Positions 23,584 to 33,562 of a DNA stretch of 64,000 nt are shown in pieces. Made by a program: the position numbers and the translations under genes. The DNA comes from Tetmemena sp. SeJ-2015 (lineage: Eukaryota; Ciliophora; Spirotrichea; Sporadotrichida; Oxytrichidae), in the NCBI GenBank assembly GCA_027382625.1, contig JAJKFJ010022785.1:186001-250000 (forward strand), in the 5' to 3' direction. Under the pieces are notes generated by a model that did not search any database, was not told where the DNA came from, and saw only the letters and a program-made list of their open reading frames with translations. The number at the start of each line of letters is the position of its first letter. The stretch's first letter is position 1.

Positions 23584-24375
23584 GGATAAATGATTACTAG
23601 TATTTTACGTTATCTTTAAGAAATAAATTCATAGTTAAACCTCAAAGTTTGATGAATCTATCTCAGACACGCTTGATGCTCTACTCTACTTTTCTTTTAG
23701 TTGATCATAACTTTCCCTCTCTTCGCTTAATATGTCTAATGGGCCTTCATAAAATAAATTATGAATGAATGATTGATCGAAATAGATATATGCCTTCATC
23801 CTTGAAGATCTTTAAATAAAATTTAAGCTTTCCTAGCTTTTGAATTTGAGAGTTGACTGGTTCTGGTTCTGCACTTGCCTGTCTATCCCAGCCTTGCATG
23901 GAGTCTATATTGTCTATCTTCGTCTATTTCTCTTAAATCTAATCCTGGTTGCTAATGCTAAAATATTATAGTAAATGAGTGAGTCAGCGAGTCTTTTGAC
24001 GCTAACTTTCCTACTTGACTTGTGGTTGACTTGTTTGCTTGACTGTTGTTGCTGCAGTTGCTACACACTTTATAGCTATTTATTGTTGTTGTGGAGATTA
24101 GCTTGGGTGCTTGCCTTGTTGACTCCACCTCCAAAGAATTCCAAAGGAGTTTTCGACTGCACTATGAATTTCTTATTAGACTTGTTCTAGTCAGCCATGC
24201 TATTGTAGAAAGAATTGTTGATAGTCTAGAATTGGAAATTTTAGAGTGCTGTTCTTTAATGAGGCTGGACTTTTTGAGGTAAATTAGGGCTTTCATCAAA
24301 ATTAATCTCTATAAAGGATATTAAAATCTAGATACACCTGCTTACTTGAATTGAAGTTTGAGAGGGAGGTTTGGT

Positions 24376-26629
24376 TCAGTAAGAAGTCTGAATTGACTTT
24401 CCTGTGTAGAGAAAGGCTCTCCTACATTTCATGATCTTGCTACCTTACTGAAGAGTATGAATCAATCAGACTGCTTGTATTCTTGAAGGAAAACATAATT
24501 CAAAAATAATAGTAAGAAGGCTCTCTTGTCATTGACTTTCTTGAGAGTCTGATTAATTTTATCCTCTTGAAGTTCAAGACGTTTAACTTCGTGTAATGCT
24601 CTTGTGAGTTGGCTAACCTCTGAAACGCTTCTGGGAGAATTTTATAGAGACATGGATTTTATTGTGGCAGATTGTTTGTTGAAATCTATCAGAGGTAATT
24701 TACTAGAGGAGTTCACTATCCCGAAACCTCCATTTAAAATGCCAGAAAGCATTTTAAACTATTATTGTTAACCTCCACCAAGCTTTGAAGTGAAAATAAA
24801 AGGAAAAGAAAACAGGGGGCTTAGTCTGGTCTTGCAGGAACTCTATTATCCTTTGTTCTTTCTTGTCTGAAACCGTCCTTGCAAACTCAGCCATCATCTT
24901 TCTGTACAGATCCTGCTACCTGTCTATCTCATTATTGAGTGAAGTGTTTTCCCTCTGCATCCTTTGTAGCATGTCCCAAACTGGCCCCTTACAGACTGAT
25001 CTGCTCATCTAACTTATTATTATAGCTACCATGGTATCGTTCACATGGCCAATTGCCTCCTCAAGTACTTTGAATCTGGTTTCTTACATTTGGTTCTAGT
25101 GATCTATCTCCTACTTGTCCTTTTCAAAGCCAGGCACGTTTCTCCTGAGAAGGTCTTGCATGTAGTTTACTCGCTACTCCAGTTTATCATACTTAGACTA
25201 AAACGTGACCTGCTTCGTCATCGAAGTCTCCATCTCAAATAAACATAATAATCAAAATTCTATTGGTTTAATCTTCTGGGAGTAAGCTTTCTTGGTCTCC
25301 TCAATAGCCCTATCAAACTGGTCTTTGAGAGTTTCCATCTGCTTCTGCATGACTTCGATCTACTCCATTTGGGACATGTTGGTAAGCACCTTCTTGTGCA
25401 GCTTCTCCACTGCGTCTACCTGCCCATTAAAGACCAGGATCTTGTCGTCGTAGTAGTGGTGGGACTTCTGGTAGTTGGCAGTCAAGTCCTCCAGCTTCTT
25501 CTTCATGTTGTTCACCTCACTCTGTAGCTTCTCGATCTTCTTAAACTTCTCCAGCTTCTTCTTGTTTTCTTCAATTAGTTCCAGCTGTCGTTGAATATTT
25601 ACCTAGCTCTGTTAGAGAGCTATACCAGATAATTTGGTTCTTAAAATTAAATAAAGCGCCTGGGGAGTTCATGCGCATGGATGGGGCAGGCGGGTTGAGA
25701 AGCGTAATACCTGTGGGTGCTTTTATCTTGGATGGTGAGTCAGTTACTGTCATAGGACTCTGCAGCAGGTTTTGGTTTGCGAAATTATCAGCTGGACTCA
25801 TGGTCTGAATGTTCTTAGGACTTTAAAGGTAGTCGTTCAATTCTTGCTACTTAGGATCTGGAGACTCGCTGCCATGTCCATGGTCTTCGTCATCAAAGTA
25901 TTTAGATGAGCTAGTTTTGGGTCTGTAAACCTTCGACTCAAGATTATTGAGTCTCTCCAGCATGTCCTACACAAAGTCAATTCGATCTCTTAAAATTTAT
26001 AAATGCCTCATTATTGATTTATTAAAGTCCATATTAGCTTTCTTGCTGAGTAAATCCTCCACAATCTCCAAATCAGCAAAATATAATTGATAGCCTTCTT
26101 CTCCGTCTCTTGTCGGATGAGCACTTTCAGGCCTGCGTTTAAACTGCTCTTTGAACCGCCTCCTCCACCACTCTCAGCTACTAACTGTATTGTGTTCTTA
26201 ATCTTCTGCACTTCGTTTTTAAACTCAGTCAGATCAACTTTGGCTTTAAATTACTCACTTGTGAATTCCTAGTCCGCCTTGTGGCTGAGTGATTTCTAAA
26301 CTTGCTTTTGGTAGCTCTCAAAGTTAAGTCTAACCATGGTCATCTGCTCCTTCTTTAGGATATCCACGAGGGTGTTTAGTTCTTTTTGGAATACCACTTC
26401 ATTGGATAACTGCCCCTGCACTTTGTTTTGCCACTGCTGGAATTCAAGAAATTCAAAAATAATTTAAGAAGAATTCCTCTATTTTATGGTTGATGTCTCT
26501 CTGCCCACTTGAGAGTGCTTTCAATTCGCCAAAATTTTGTAACTAATGGCTTTATAAATAATAATAGCTTAGTTATAGAAGGATGTTTTTCTTCAGATCC
26601 TCAAATCTTTAGTCATCGTTACCTTTCAT
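24376..26629 (-). CDS. Coiled-coil protein, non-scrambled, at least 7 IESs
   Basis: Start ATG is at 26627-26629 (MKGNDDQRFEDLKK) and stop TGA at 24376-24378 after SIQTSY. After removal of seven pointer-flanked IESs the frame is continuous. Heptad-rich coiled coils fill most of it (EEFQQWQNKVQGQL, LEIVEDLLSKKAN, RQLELIEENKKKLEKF, LHEVKRLELQEDK), with a Ser/Pro/Asp linker (SSSKYFDDEDHG, SPADNFANQN) in the middle. No catalytic domain is seen, so a structural cytoskeletal or ciliary role is only inference. The IESs are at 26440-26475, 26075-26094, 25618-25657, 25232-25274, 24782-24822, 24725-24777 and 24413-24525. All joins preserve the frame, which is strong evidence for germline DNA. Confidence 0.85.
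24413..24525. other. IES, pointer GAGAGCCTT
   Basis: AAGGCTCTC is at 24413-24421 and 24517-24525. Removing the 104 bp unit joins NDKRAF to LYTGKSIQ and reaches the TGA. Confidence 0.85.
24725..24777. other. IES, pointer TGGAGGTT
   Basis: AACCTCCA is at 24725-24732 and 24770-24777. After both removals DQTKLGGG runs into FGIVNSS in frame. The interior holds a small palindrome around AAAATGCTTTCTGGCATTTT. Confidence 0.85.
24782..24822. other. IES, pointer AAGC, beside a 16 bp MDS
   Basis: GCTT is at 24782-24785 and 24819-24822. Together with the next IES it isolates an MDS of only about 16 bp (24770-24785). Confidence 0.8.
25232..25274. other. IES, pointer AGAT
   Basis: ATCT (plus strand) is at 25232-25235 and 25271-25274. 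Removal joins AYSQK to METSMTKQ. Confidence 0.85.
25618..25657. other. IES, pointer GCT (37 bp unit)
   Basis: AGC is at 25618-25620 and 25655-25657. Removal joins MNSPGAL to QQSQVNIQ. Confidence 0.8.
26075..26094. other. IES, pointer GCT (17 bp unit)
   Basis: AGC (plus strand) is at 26075-26077 and 26092-26094. Removing one unit joins ETEKKA to DLEIVED in frame. Confidence 0.8.
26440..26476. other. IES, pointer GAATTC
   Basis: GAATTC lies at 26440-26445 and 26471-26476. Removing the 31 bp unit joins HKIEEF to QQWQNK in frame. There are no GT-AG ends, so it is not an intron. Confidence 0.9.
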
Positions 26630-28560
26630 TATTGCGAAATTATATATATTTTATTTTCATTTTGTCTATAAAAACTATTCTAACAAGGAGAACAATTCTG
26701 TTAAAAATAAACTAAACCTTGTCTTTTTCCCTAAGAGATTTGAAATGATAAATGCAAGCAAATAGCTATCAATTTAAATTGTTGAAGGTAAAAAAGATGA
26801 ATTCATATTTAATTATTTTTGTGCATGCTAAACAAATTAAATTAAATTAAATTAAAAGGAGATAAGATTATATAAGTAAATGTGAAGTATATAATCTAGT
26901 TAAAAATTGATTTTAGAGAGAGATAAGATTCGAATTCCATGCAGTTTTAAGCCCCTCTTAATATCAATTTTCAAAATATAGATGTAAATTATTGTTTGGA
27001 AATCGCCTTTTAAAGATTGAATTAAGAACTAAATAGCATAATGATTTTTTAATGAGAATTTACGATAGAGATCAATTTTTATATAAGAATTGAAGATTGA
27101 AAAAATTAGGTAAGTCTACTCAAATTAATAACAATAATAATCATTATGATGATGACATTCCATCTAAATCTCAACTAACTTTCCTCTGATAAAGTGACCC
27201 TCGACTCGGTATTCCATTATGCATTCTTAGTTTATAAAAATATAAGTTCTGAATAGCTGTACACTATTTGGAGTGCTATTTACAAGTGTCAAATACATCT
27301 GAAACTCTTAGCAACAAAGAGATGTCTATCTTACAGCCACTTTGTTTTTCATAATCAATAAGTTATACATTTTAATGCAAGTAAATTAATGAAAAAATCT
27401 ATATATCAAAATAGATAATCCAAAGCAAACAATTCTCATTTAATAGCAGTATATTTGCTTGCTTTAGATAAATCTTTACTATCATAAATAAGCAAATTTC
27501 TTATAACATTTTTATTCCTATATTCGATTAGTTTATTTTTCCAAATAAATCTTGACCATCTTTTCCCTTTAAGTTGTAAATAAAATTACTCTTTTATAGT
27601 TTAATTTAGGTTTAATTTCTATTATGCGTATTTTTATATTTTCATGCTTGTGACTCTTTTGAATAAAATAATATTTGATGCGTATGACGACAGGAGTCAT
27701 AATTTATAAATTAGGATTGATTTGGTAAAATCAATAAAAATGTAATTATTTTCTCCTTGAGTTTTGTGGTAAATACTTATTTGCTTATAAATTAATACTG
27801 TAGATGAGTTCTAAATCTATGAGATAAAATTGTTATGTCTTTTTCATATGCATTCATTAAATGAATTGAGTCGCTGTAGTTGTGGTGGGTTCAGAGACTC
27901 TTAAAGAGCGTACAATATATGAGGATGAACCAACCTGCTTCAACTTCAGCCACCAAATTATTCCATTTTGCTTATTCTCCATTCCAATGATAGCCTTAGC
28001 ACTCAGGTTTTCCCATATCTCAAAAGTATAAAGACAAATTAAAGCAATCAATACCATTCAATTATAAAAATAGCGCTATAATGATACGTTCCTCATTTTA
28101 CTAAAGATTAATTCTTTCAAATTAATTATTTGAAGTGAAGGATTCATTTATTTGAATGCTCTATATTATACTAATGCATTTTAACAAATGTTTTATGATA
28201 ATTTATCATAATTTGATTTACGATATAACAATTACTACATATAATCTGACTCATTAACCCTTGAGCTGATTTATTTTTGCTATAAAATTGCAAAATATTA
28301 TGACAAGGAATCTACCCAAAAATAATATTCTCACATTTTTATATTTTTAATTTTATTATGTTTAATTTGATAATCATACAATTATTCTTCCCATATATTC
28401 TTAATTTTTTGTGTTAAATGCATCTAGACCCTAACACTTATGTTTCTTAATTTTGATTTAAATATTTTTCATTTTTTAATTACTTACCATTAAGTTTATT
28501 AGCTTTTGAATATTATCTTGGAATTAAAATTTATATTTTCTAAACACTTATTTATCGAAC
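26630..28560. other. AT-rich intergenic DNA with one orphan ORF
   Basis: Mostly very AT-rich with no recognised gene. The exception is a reverse-strand frame at about 27851-28057 (WENLSAKAIIGMENKQNG, VRSLRVSEP, TTTTA) with gene-like codons. It could be an isolated MDS of a gene elsewhere or a small gene; no family is recognised. Confidence 0.45.
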
Positions 28561-28569
28561 GGAGTAGAT

Positions 28570-29740
28570 AAGTAACCAGGTGTGTCGAGATAAGTTTGTA
28601 TTGCGGCTAAGAAAACTGAAATCGCTTAACACATAAGAAATCAGTTTCATATCTTCTTTGGACTGCTTATTGCGATTATCGTGATCCTCAGCTCGGCATC
28701 AGAGGCCATGATTTGCATTCTTGAGAACGACATTACCTTTACTTCCATTATGATGAAAGTAAACTTGTCTTTGTAGATACTTCTTCAGTCTGTAGTTGCC
28801 GTGTTAATTTATTATAAATATCCTATCTTCTACTAATCATTTTTTAAATAAGTTCTTTCTTTACTTTTTGTGCATTTTGGATAAATTTGTTAAGGATTAC
28901 CTTCCTTAAGGTCTTGTGAATAGCAGCAGCATCACTAAAATGCGGTTTCTGCTAGTGACCTTTTTTGTGGGGATATTTTTACGCATTATTTTAATCTGGC
29001 TGCTGGTGCTAGATGTGTTCGAGCGCTTCGATAAATTACTCACGCCTTTCTAGTTTTAAGTCCTTGGAGCTTCAGTCCTAGCAGTTTTTAACGCCACAGA
29101 AATTTAAAAACAATAATAATATTATGATGTATTGTGTTAAGTTAATTCTATGTTTAATTTTGTGCACTATATGCTTCTTGATTCTATTAAATGACGCAAA
29201 GAAAACCAAACTCCCCTCATCTTAAAATAAAAACAGCAGCAGGAAAAGTAGTCGCCTCTCTAAGTCCATTTTAGAAAGTAACAAAGCCACCAATCAGGAC
29301 ATACTGATAGCTATAAATGAATCTAGATTCTCAATGATGACTTCAGACACGAGAAATTCAAGACTGCTGAGCGCAGCTGTATAAGACAAATATTATTTTT
29401 GTATTTCAAGGAAACCGAAAGACTTAGAGGATATCTGCAAATGAAAATATAAATTACCGAATGTCAATCGATAGAATGACTATTGACCAGAGAAAGACTG
29501 TTAACAGGATAAGCAGGGTGAATAAATAATAGAGGAAGATTTTAACTTCGAGAGCTAGACAGACCTTGAGGTCTCAGATCAAACTAGCGTAAATGAATCT
29601 TTGATCCGAATGGAGACCTCTGATTTCGGCGGCGAAGAAAGTTAAAGAGGCTCTTTTAAAAATGCACGAAAGAGTTAATTTAAAATAAGGAAAAATGCTT
29701 TAATCTTCTGCTAGATTGATAAAAAAACTGGGGAAATTCG
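28570..29740 (+). CDS. Multi-TM protein with acidic tail (5' end not seen)
   Basis: Successive hydrophobic segments (IFFGLLIAIIVILSSAS, LLQSVVAVLIYY, MRFLLVTFFVGIFLRI then ILIWLLVLDV, FQVLGASVLAVF, LILCLILCTICFLILL) precede a Ser/Lys-rich and then acidic tail (DLEVSDQTSVNES, METSDFGGEES). An ATT-pointer IES (29102-29123) and a GAAAGACT-pointer IES (29417-29499) restore the frame. At least one more IES lies at about 28800-28900. The frame begins without a clear ATG, so an upstream MDS is missing or displaced. It is a membrane protein, probably a receptor or transporter, but no family signature was seen. The 3' end is uncertain because the open frame runs into AT-rich DNA. Confidence 0.6.
29417..29499. 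other. IES, pointer GAAAGACT
   Basis: Copies are at 29417-29424 and 29492-29499. Removing the 75 bp unit joins RKPKD to CQQDKQGE and avoids two in-frame TGAs. Confidence 0.85.
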
Positions 29741-30254
29741 GACTAATAAGTTAATATAAATTAATTGTGTGAAAGAATAATATAGTATATTGTAACTTAA
29801 GTATTATGGGTAGTAAAATAAATAATTGCTTTAATATTCTTTAATTTATGAATAAAGTTTGCTTTTCTTTTTAATTTCGATGCTGATATCTGCCGCCACT
29901 AATCAGTCATATGCTTTTCCCCGCGGGGTAATATTTCATATAAAAAAATAAAAAATTAATTTAAAATATTTTTCAATTTAAATTTAAAATTTTATAATTT
30001 TAAATTTTAAATAAAAAGTTTTTTCTCCATTTAAATTTTTTTTAAATTTTTAATTAATCAATAGTATTTTGAGAGGGTCTATCGATGCTTCTTGTTATGA
30101 CTAGTCTATTGATGTTTATAGAGCAGCCCTTGCAAGTTTTGTAATAATTAGATCTTGATTTTAATTGTTTTGTTGTAGGATCACCCAAATTATATTAGCT
30201 CGATGACTCTTCATTCGCCTTGCTTGAATTGATTCCAAAATTTAAACTCATACT
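29741..30254. other. AT-rich intergenic DNA
   Basis: AT-rich, especially 29930-30060. No gene or RNA was recognised. Confidence 0.5.
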
Positions 30255-30930
30255 TCAAAAATATTAATTTAGCTGAGACTGAGTGAATGGATTTGGCATC
30301 AAGCTAACTAATTTGGGGAATGACTTGTACTTAGTGGTTGAATGAATTGGCAATAGGTTGCTGCTTCGGTTAGATTTAGAGTAAGAGAATTAAGCACTGC
30401 CCCTTGATTTCTTGAATGTAGCTGAAGAGATGAGTTAGCCAGAGCTAAAAATTACCTATTATCAAAATTTTTTTATCTTTTCAACATATTTAGCGAAGAG
30501 AATACGGAAGGATTCATCTCAAGCTTCTTATCATTGTGGGAGGAGAAGAAGCCTGTTGTTGAAGTGAACATTTAGTTTTTGCTCTTGTCAATATACTTGA
30601 GGGTTTCTCTGGTCGGGCGCAGTATGGATTGTCTATAGTTCTTTGTCTCCTTATATCTTAACATCATTAAAAAATTGTAAATAGATGTGATCTTAACTTA
30701 TCGACTCCCCAACCTATGGAGCCGAGTGTGCCTCTTCTGTTCCAAAGGAAGGGTAATTAGGCATTGGGCATTTGGTAAAGCCACTATTGGCATATCTCTA
30801 ACTCTGCCGATTGAAACAGCTCTAGTCTAAGTCAATCTCTAGGGTGGCTGGTACTAAAAGCAGGAGGAGTGTACTTGACGCCCAGTGGAGTCTGTAACTA
30901 TGTTTTAGGTGCATGAACTGATGTCAACAT
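30255..30930 (-). CDS. Small Ser/Asn-rich protein of unknown function
   Basis: Start ATG is at 30928-30930 (MLTSVHAPKTQLQ) and stop TGA at 30255-30257 after TQSQLNQYF. Two clear IESs (pointers GTTAAGAT and TCTCTTC) join WGVDKLR to YKETKNYRQ and NPSVFSS to ATFKKSRG. A third interruption near 30835 contains an in-frame TGA; a TAGA repeat would remove 12 bp and give SHPR-LELFQ. The deduced protein is about 190 residues, basic, with AELEICQQWLYQMPN in the middle. No domain is recognised. It lies directly downstream of the scrambled glycosyltransferase on the same strand and could be its 3' part, though no pointer shows that. Confidence 0.65.
30424..30501. other. IES, pointer TCTCTTC
   Basis: GAAGAGA is at 30424-30430 and 30495-30501 (71 bp unit). 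Removal joins two protein-like frames. Confidence 0.85.
30655..30697. other. IES, pointer GTTAAGAT
   Basis: ATCTTAAC is at 30655-30662 and 30690-30697. Removing the 35 bp unit keeps the frame. Confidence 0.85.
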
Positions 30931-31079
30931 TGCTTTTAATCTGAAAGTATAAATAAATTAATTCAACATTTACCTATATTCAACACAAAAAGTAGTAAGA
31001 GAGTTAATATTGAAGATCAATAATTAATTTAGAGAGATATATTTGGGATATTTATCAAAACTTTAATTAACCATTTGAG

Positions 31080-31599
31080 AGCATTTCCATGTAAGTCTGA
31101 TACCAAAGCAATTCTAAGTCTCCCTTAGGCTAACCCACCCAAGGCTTGGGACTTGATGAATAGTGGATTATGACAAGTCCTTCTTGCGAATTCTTAACTG
31201 CCTACCAATAGCCATCCGTTCTCTTAATTGATACAACTTTTATCCAAAGGGTAATCTCGAATGAGCATCTGAAGTGTACCAATCAGGAAAGTAAGCATTT
31301 AAGTGAGTATATATATTCTCCTCCATCATATGAAGGCAGTGTTTCTGCTTTTTAAAGCATACTTTCAAATACTTCTAATGAGGGTTTCTACAAATTTTTA
31401 GTGAAATGAATTATATTACAATTAAAAGACTCCAGCATTGAATCTGTCCTCTAAAATCTGTTTCTCTTTCGAAAACCTTCTCAGGATTTTACTCTTAAAA
31501 TTAAAAAGATATCTTCTCAAACTCAATCAAACTCCAGATATGCAGTTTCGTATAGCCTGATCCAACCCAGGATGCGTTCTCAGGCTTCTAATTTTATTC
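31080..31599 (-). other. Even MDS cluster of the glycosyltransferase
   Basis: MDS3 31509-31599, MDS5 31453-31489, MDS7 31317-31449 (with a conventional IES, pointer TTGTA, TACAA at 31389-31393 and 31417-31421), MDS9 31241-31303 and MDS11 from 31230 downward. Each begins and ends with the pointer found in the odd cluster. Confidence 0.88.
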
Positions 31600-32289
31600 T
31601 TCATATAGAAATTCAACAATACAATTGGCTTATAACATGTTTTAGATTAGTAAACTGAGAACTTGAATTATAATCTGCATTTTCTTAGAAATTAATTGAA
31701 GATGTCTCTTAATTGTGAACCAATAGAGAGTTCTCTGTGCGTTGTATCCAAAGCTATTGAATTTTGAAAATATTTAAGAAGCCTGTGTCTCCTCCATCAA
31801 GCACTAATTTAAATCATCTGTTGAATCTGTCCGGAGGGAATACATCAGGAGCAGCTGCAAAATCTTCATAATTTGTCAGGATTTGATTAGACCATGCAAT
31901 CAGCATCTATGTAGAATATCTTCTTGACATAGTAATTGAGTTAATTTTATTCGTGAGGGTTGGTTATAGGTTTCACAATTTTGATTTAGGTGTTGCTGAG
32001 TCTCTTGATCTGCATTAGAGTGATCTTCTTAACTTAAAGAATTATATTTTGGGTATTTATTTTACCATTTTCCGCAACTATTACAACTAGCGTTCTTTGA
32101 GTGAATTTGCGCAATGTAAAATGCAAAACCTACAAGCCTGGTAGATAACTATCCTCAGTTATAAGAGTGGCATATGCAAAATTATCTCTCACTTCTTCTA
32201 TAGAAAGGATATAAAACTCACTATATCTCACCTTTGTTCTCCTCAGATGCAGCGATAGTGTTTTACTAATCTTATTGGTGACTTTCCAT
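31080..32289 (-). CDS. Scrambled glycogenin-like glycosyltransferase (GT8)
   Basis: Start ATG is at 32287-32289. After unscrambling, the protein follows the GT8/glycogenin plan: YATLITEDSYLPG at the N-terminus, YTKLHIWSLIEFEKI, the metal-binding DxD motif in FYIDADCMVQ, FAAAPDVFPPDRFNAGVF, LPSYDGGDTGFLNAYFPDWY, RLPFGYNAQRTLYWF, and VIIHYSSSPKPW near the end. Such enzymes transfer glucose or another sugar from UDP-sugar, in glycogenin onto the protein itself. MDSs alternate between an odd cluster (31705-31952) and an even cluster (31080-31599). Nine pointer junctions of 7-12 bp dictate the order and all keep frame. A GTGAG...AG intron (32198-32231) and probably another near 32030 occur. One junction near 32000 (before IKIVKPITNP) and the 3' end remain unresolved. 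Confidence 0.88.
31705..31952 (-). other. Odd MDS cluster of the glycosyltransferase
   Basis: Pointer-bounded pieces are: the end of MDS2 at 31942-31952 (GAATAAAATTA); MDS4 31876-31924 (AGAAGATAT to AAATCCTGA) with the DxD motif; MDS6 31821-31865 (AGATTTT to GGACAGATTCAA); MDS8 31772-31799 (TGATGGAGGAGA to CTTAAAT), only 28 bp; and MDS10 31705-31753 (CTTTGGATA to CAATTAAGAGA). Confidence 0.88.
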
Positions 32290-32325
32290 TTTAATAAATT
32301 AAAGGTTTATAATTTAATACATAAA

Positions 32326-32636
32326 ATGAAATTAGAAGTGACCCAGGGTGAAGCTGTGTTTTTGGGATTCGGTCTCTCCTCCCTCTTCGTAATATCTCTC
32401 TATTTATGGAGATTCTGTGAGAAAAGGTAACACAACCATACTACTGAAATTGCTAATTATACTGTAGGAAACGAGATGAGGTAGTGGATGAGAATTCTAA
32501 TACTGAGATTATGAAGAGAATCACCAGTGTAAGAAGATATTATAGAGATTACGTGGCTTTAGGTAGCAGCAGTAAGCGCAGCAGCAGTGGTATTCATTTA
32601 TATAATGGCAGATCACAGAAGAAGAGAGGAGGTTGA
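32326..32636 (+). CDS. Short single-TM protein, divergent from the glycosyltransferase
   Basis: Start ATG is at 32326. One TM (VFLGFGLSSLFVISLYLW) is followed by a basic tail (RFCEKRKRDEVV, RRYYRDYVALG). A 41 nt intron, 32427-32467, with GTAACA and TGTAG ends joins EK to RKR in frame. TGA at 32634-32636 gives about 90 residues. The gene starts only 36 bp from the start of the divergent glycosyltransferase. A different frame, 32587-32883, reads a second hydrophobic stretch (AVANTLMLNSILFFGEVV); it would be reached if GTAGC...CAG at about 32563-32587 were spliced. Which 3' end is real is undecided. Confidence 0.6.
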
Positions 32637-32934
32637 TTTCATAAGGTGGTTGGGCTTATGTGTTAATGGAAATGTGGCTTTTGCAGTTGCTAATACTCTC
32701 ATGCTTAACTCAATTCTATTCTTTGGAGAAGTTGTTCAAATAGTTATCGTAAGGAATAAAAGAGACCTAATAGCTTTATCTAGGGAATGCAAGAAATTCA
32801 GTATAGCGAAGTTAAAAACATACATATTTTCTACTTATATATTTATATATCCTATACAACTTCATTTTATTATAAAAATATGATAAGTCTAATTAAATTT
32901 AAAGCGAAGTTAATCTTCTTGTGTTCAAAAACTT

Positions 32935-33420
32935 AGTGCTGGCGCCAGTATTTGAAGAGTTGATATAATAACTCTAATAAATGCATCTACATCCTTCCTA
33001 TCTTCTTTGCTGTTGGTAAGATAGATTACACTAGATTTATCTACTTGTCTAGCTCACTTCCATCACTTTTGGAAACAGAAACCTCACTCCAATTTTTAAT
33101 TTATTTGTTCATTCCTAATGCAACTTTTTCGGATTTTCTTTATACAAAATATTTAATTCATTTATTTTTTATTTAATGAGCCTAAGAAAGCTAGTGGGAC
33201 AATACGATTCTCCGATTGTTGAGTTTATAGTTTGAATACAAGGCTTTGAAAGAAGTTTTCAAAAGCTTTCCTATATAAATCAAAATGCTCTGATCATTCT
33301 GCTGGCTGTCTTAAGAGCAAGGCTTATTTAAAGGGCTGAAAGAATTTATTCAGTCTGAAATTGTAAGCCTTTTAGAAGTTCATCATTATAAGGAAAGTTT
33401 AATAAAATTAAATTAATGAG
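32935..33420 (-). CDS. Coding-like segments, gene not identified
   Basis: Two reverse-strand stretches with TAA/TAG as Gln look coding: 33180-33400 (NKPCSQDSQQNDQSILIYIG, KALYSNYKLNNRRIV) and 32935-33100 (EVSVSKSDGSELDKQ, LPTAKKIGRM, LLELLYQLFKYW). They are separated by AT-rich DNA, but no pointer was identified. They may be MDSs of one unknown gene or of the neighbouring SFI1-like gene. Confidence 0.35.
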
Positions 33421-33562
33421 CTTTATTTGTTTAAAAATTAAGTAAAAGCTCTCATCCTAAAATGAAATAAATTTAGTTTAAATTAGATAATGTTTGAAAT
33501 TTGCGAATTATTAAAATGACCCATATACATTATATTACAAATATATGCACACAAGCAATATC

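Noticed and set aside
31210..31250. Short AAG-flanked IES inside the even cluster
   Set aside because: Joining through MDS10 (pointers CTTTGGATA and CAATTAAGAGA) gives the conserved FGYNAQRT segment, so the local shortcut is wrong.
31290..31325. Frameshift or 4 bp TATA duplication in the glycosyltransferase near GGE/LNAYFPDWY
   Set aside because: The scrambled 28 bp MDS at 31772-31799 with matching pointers explains the gap exactly and restores the conserved motif.
32562..32590. AGCAGCAGT direct repeats as an IES
   Set aside because: The 15 bp unit is a multiple of three and both readings are coding-like; simple Ser-codon repeats explain it as well.
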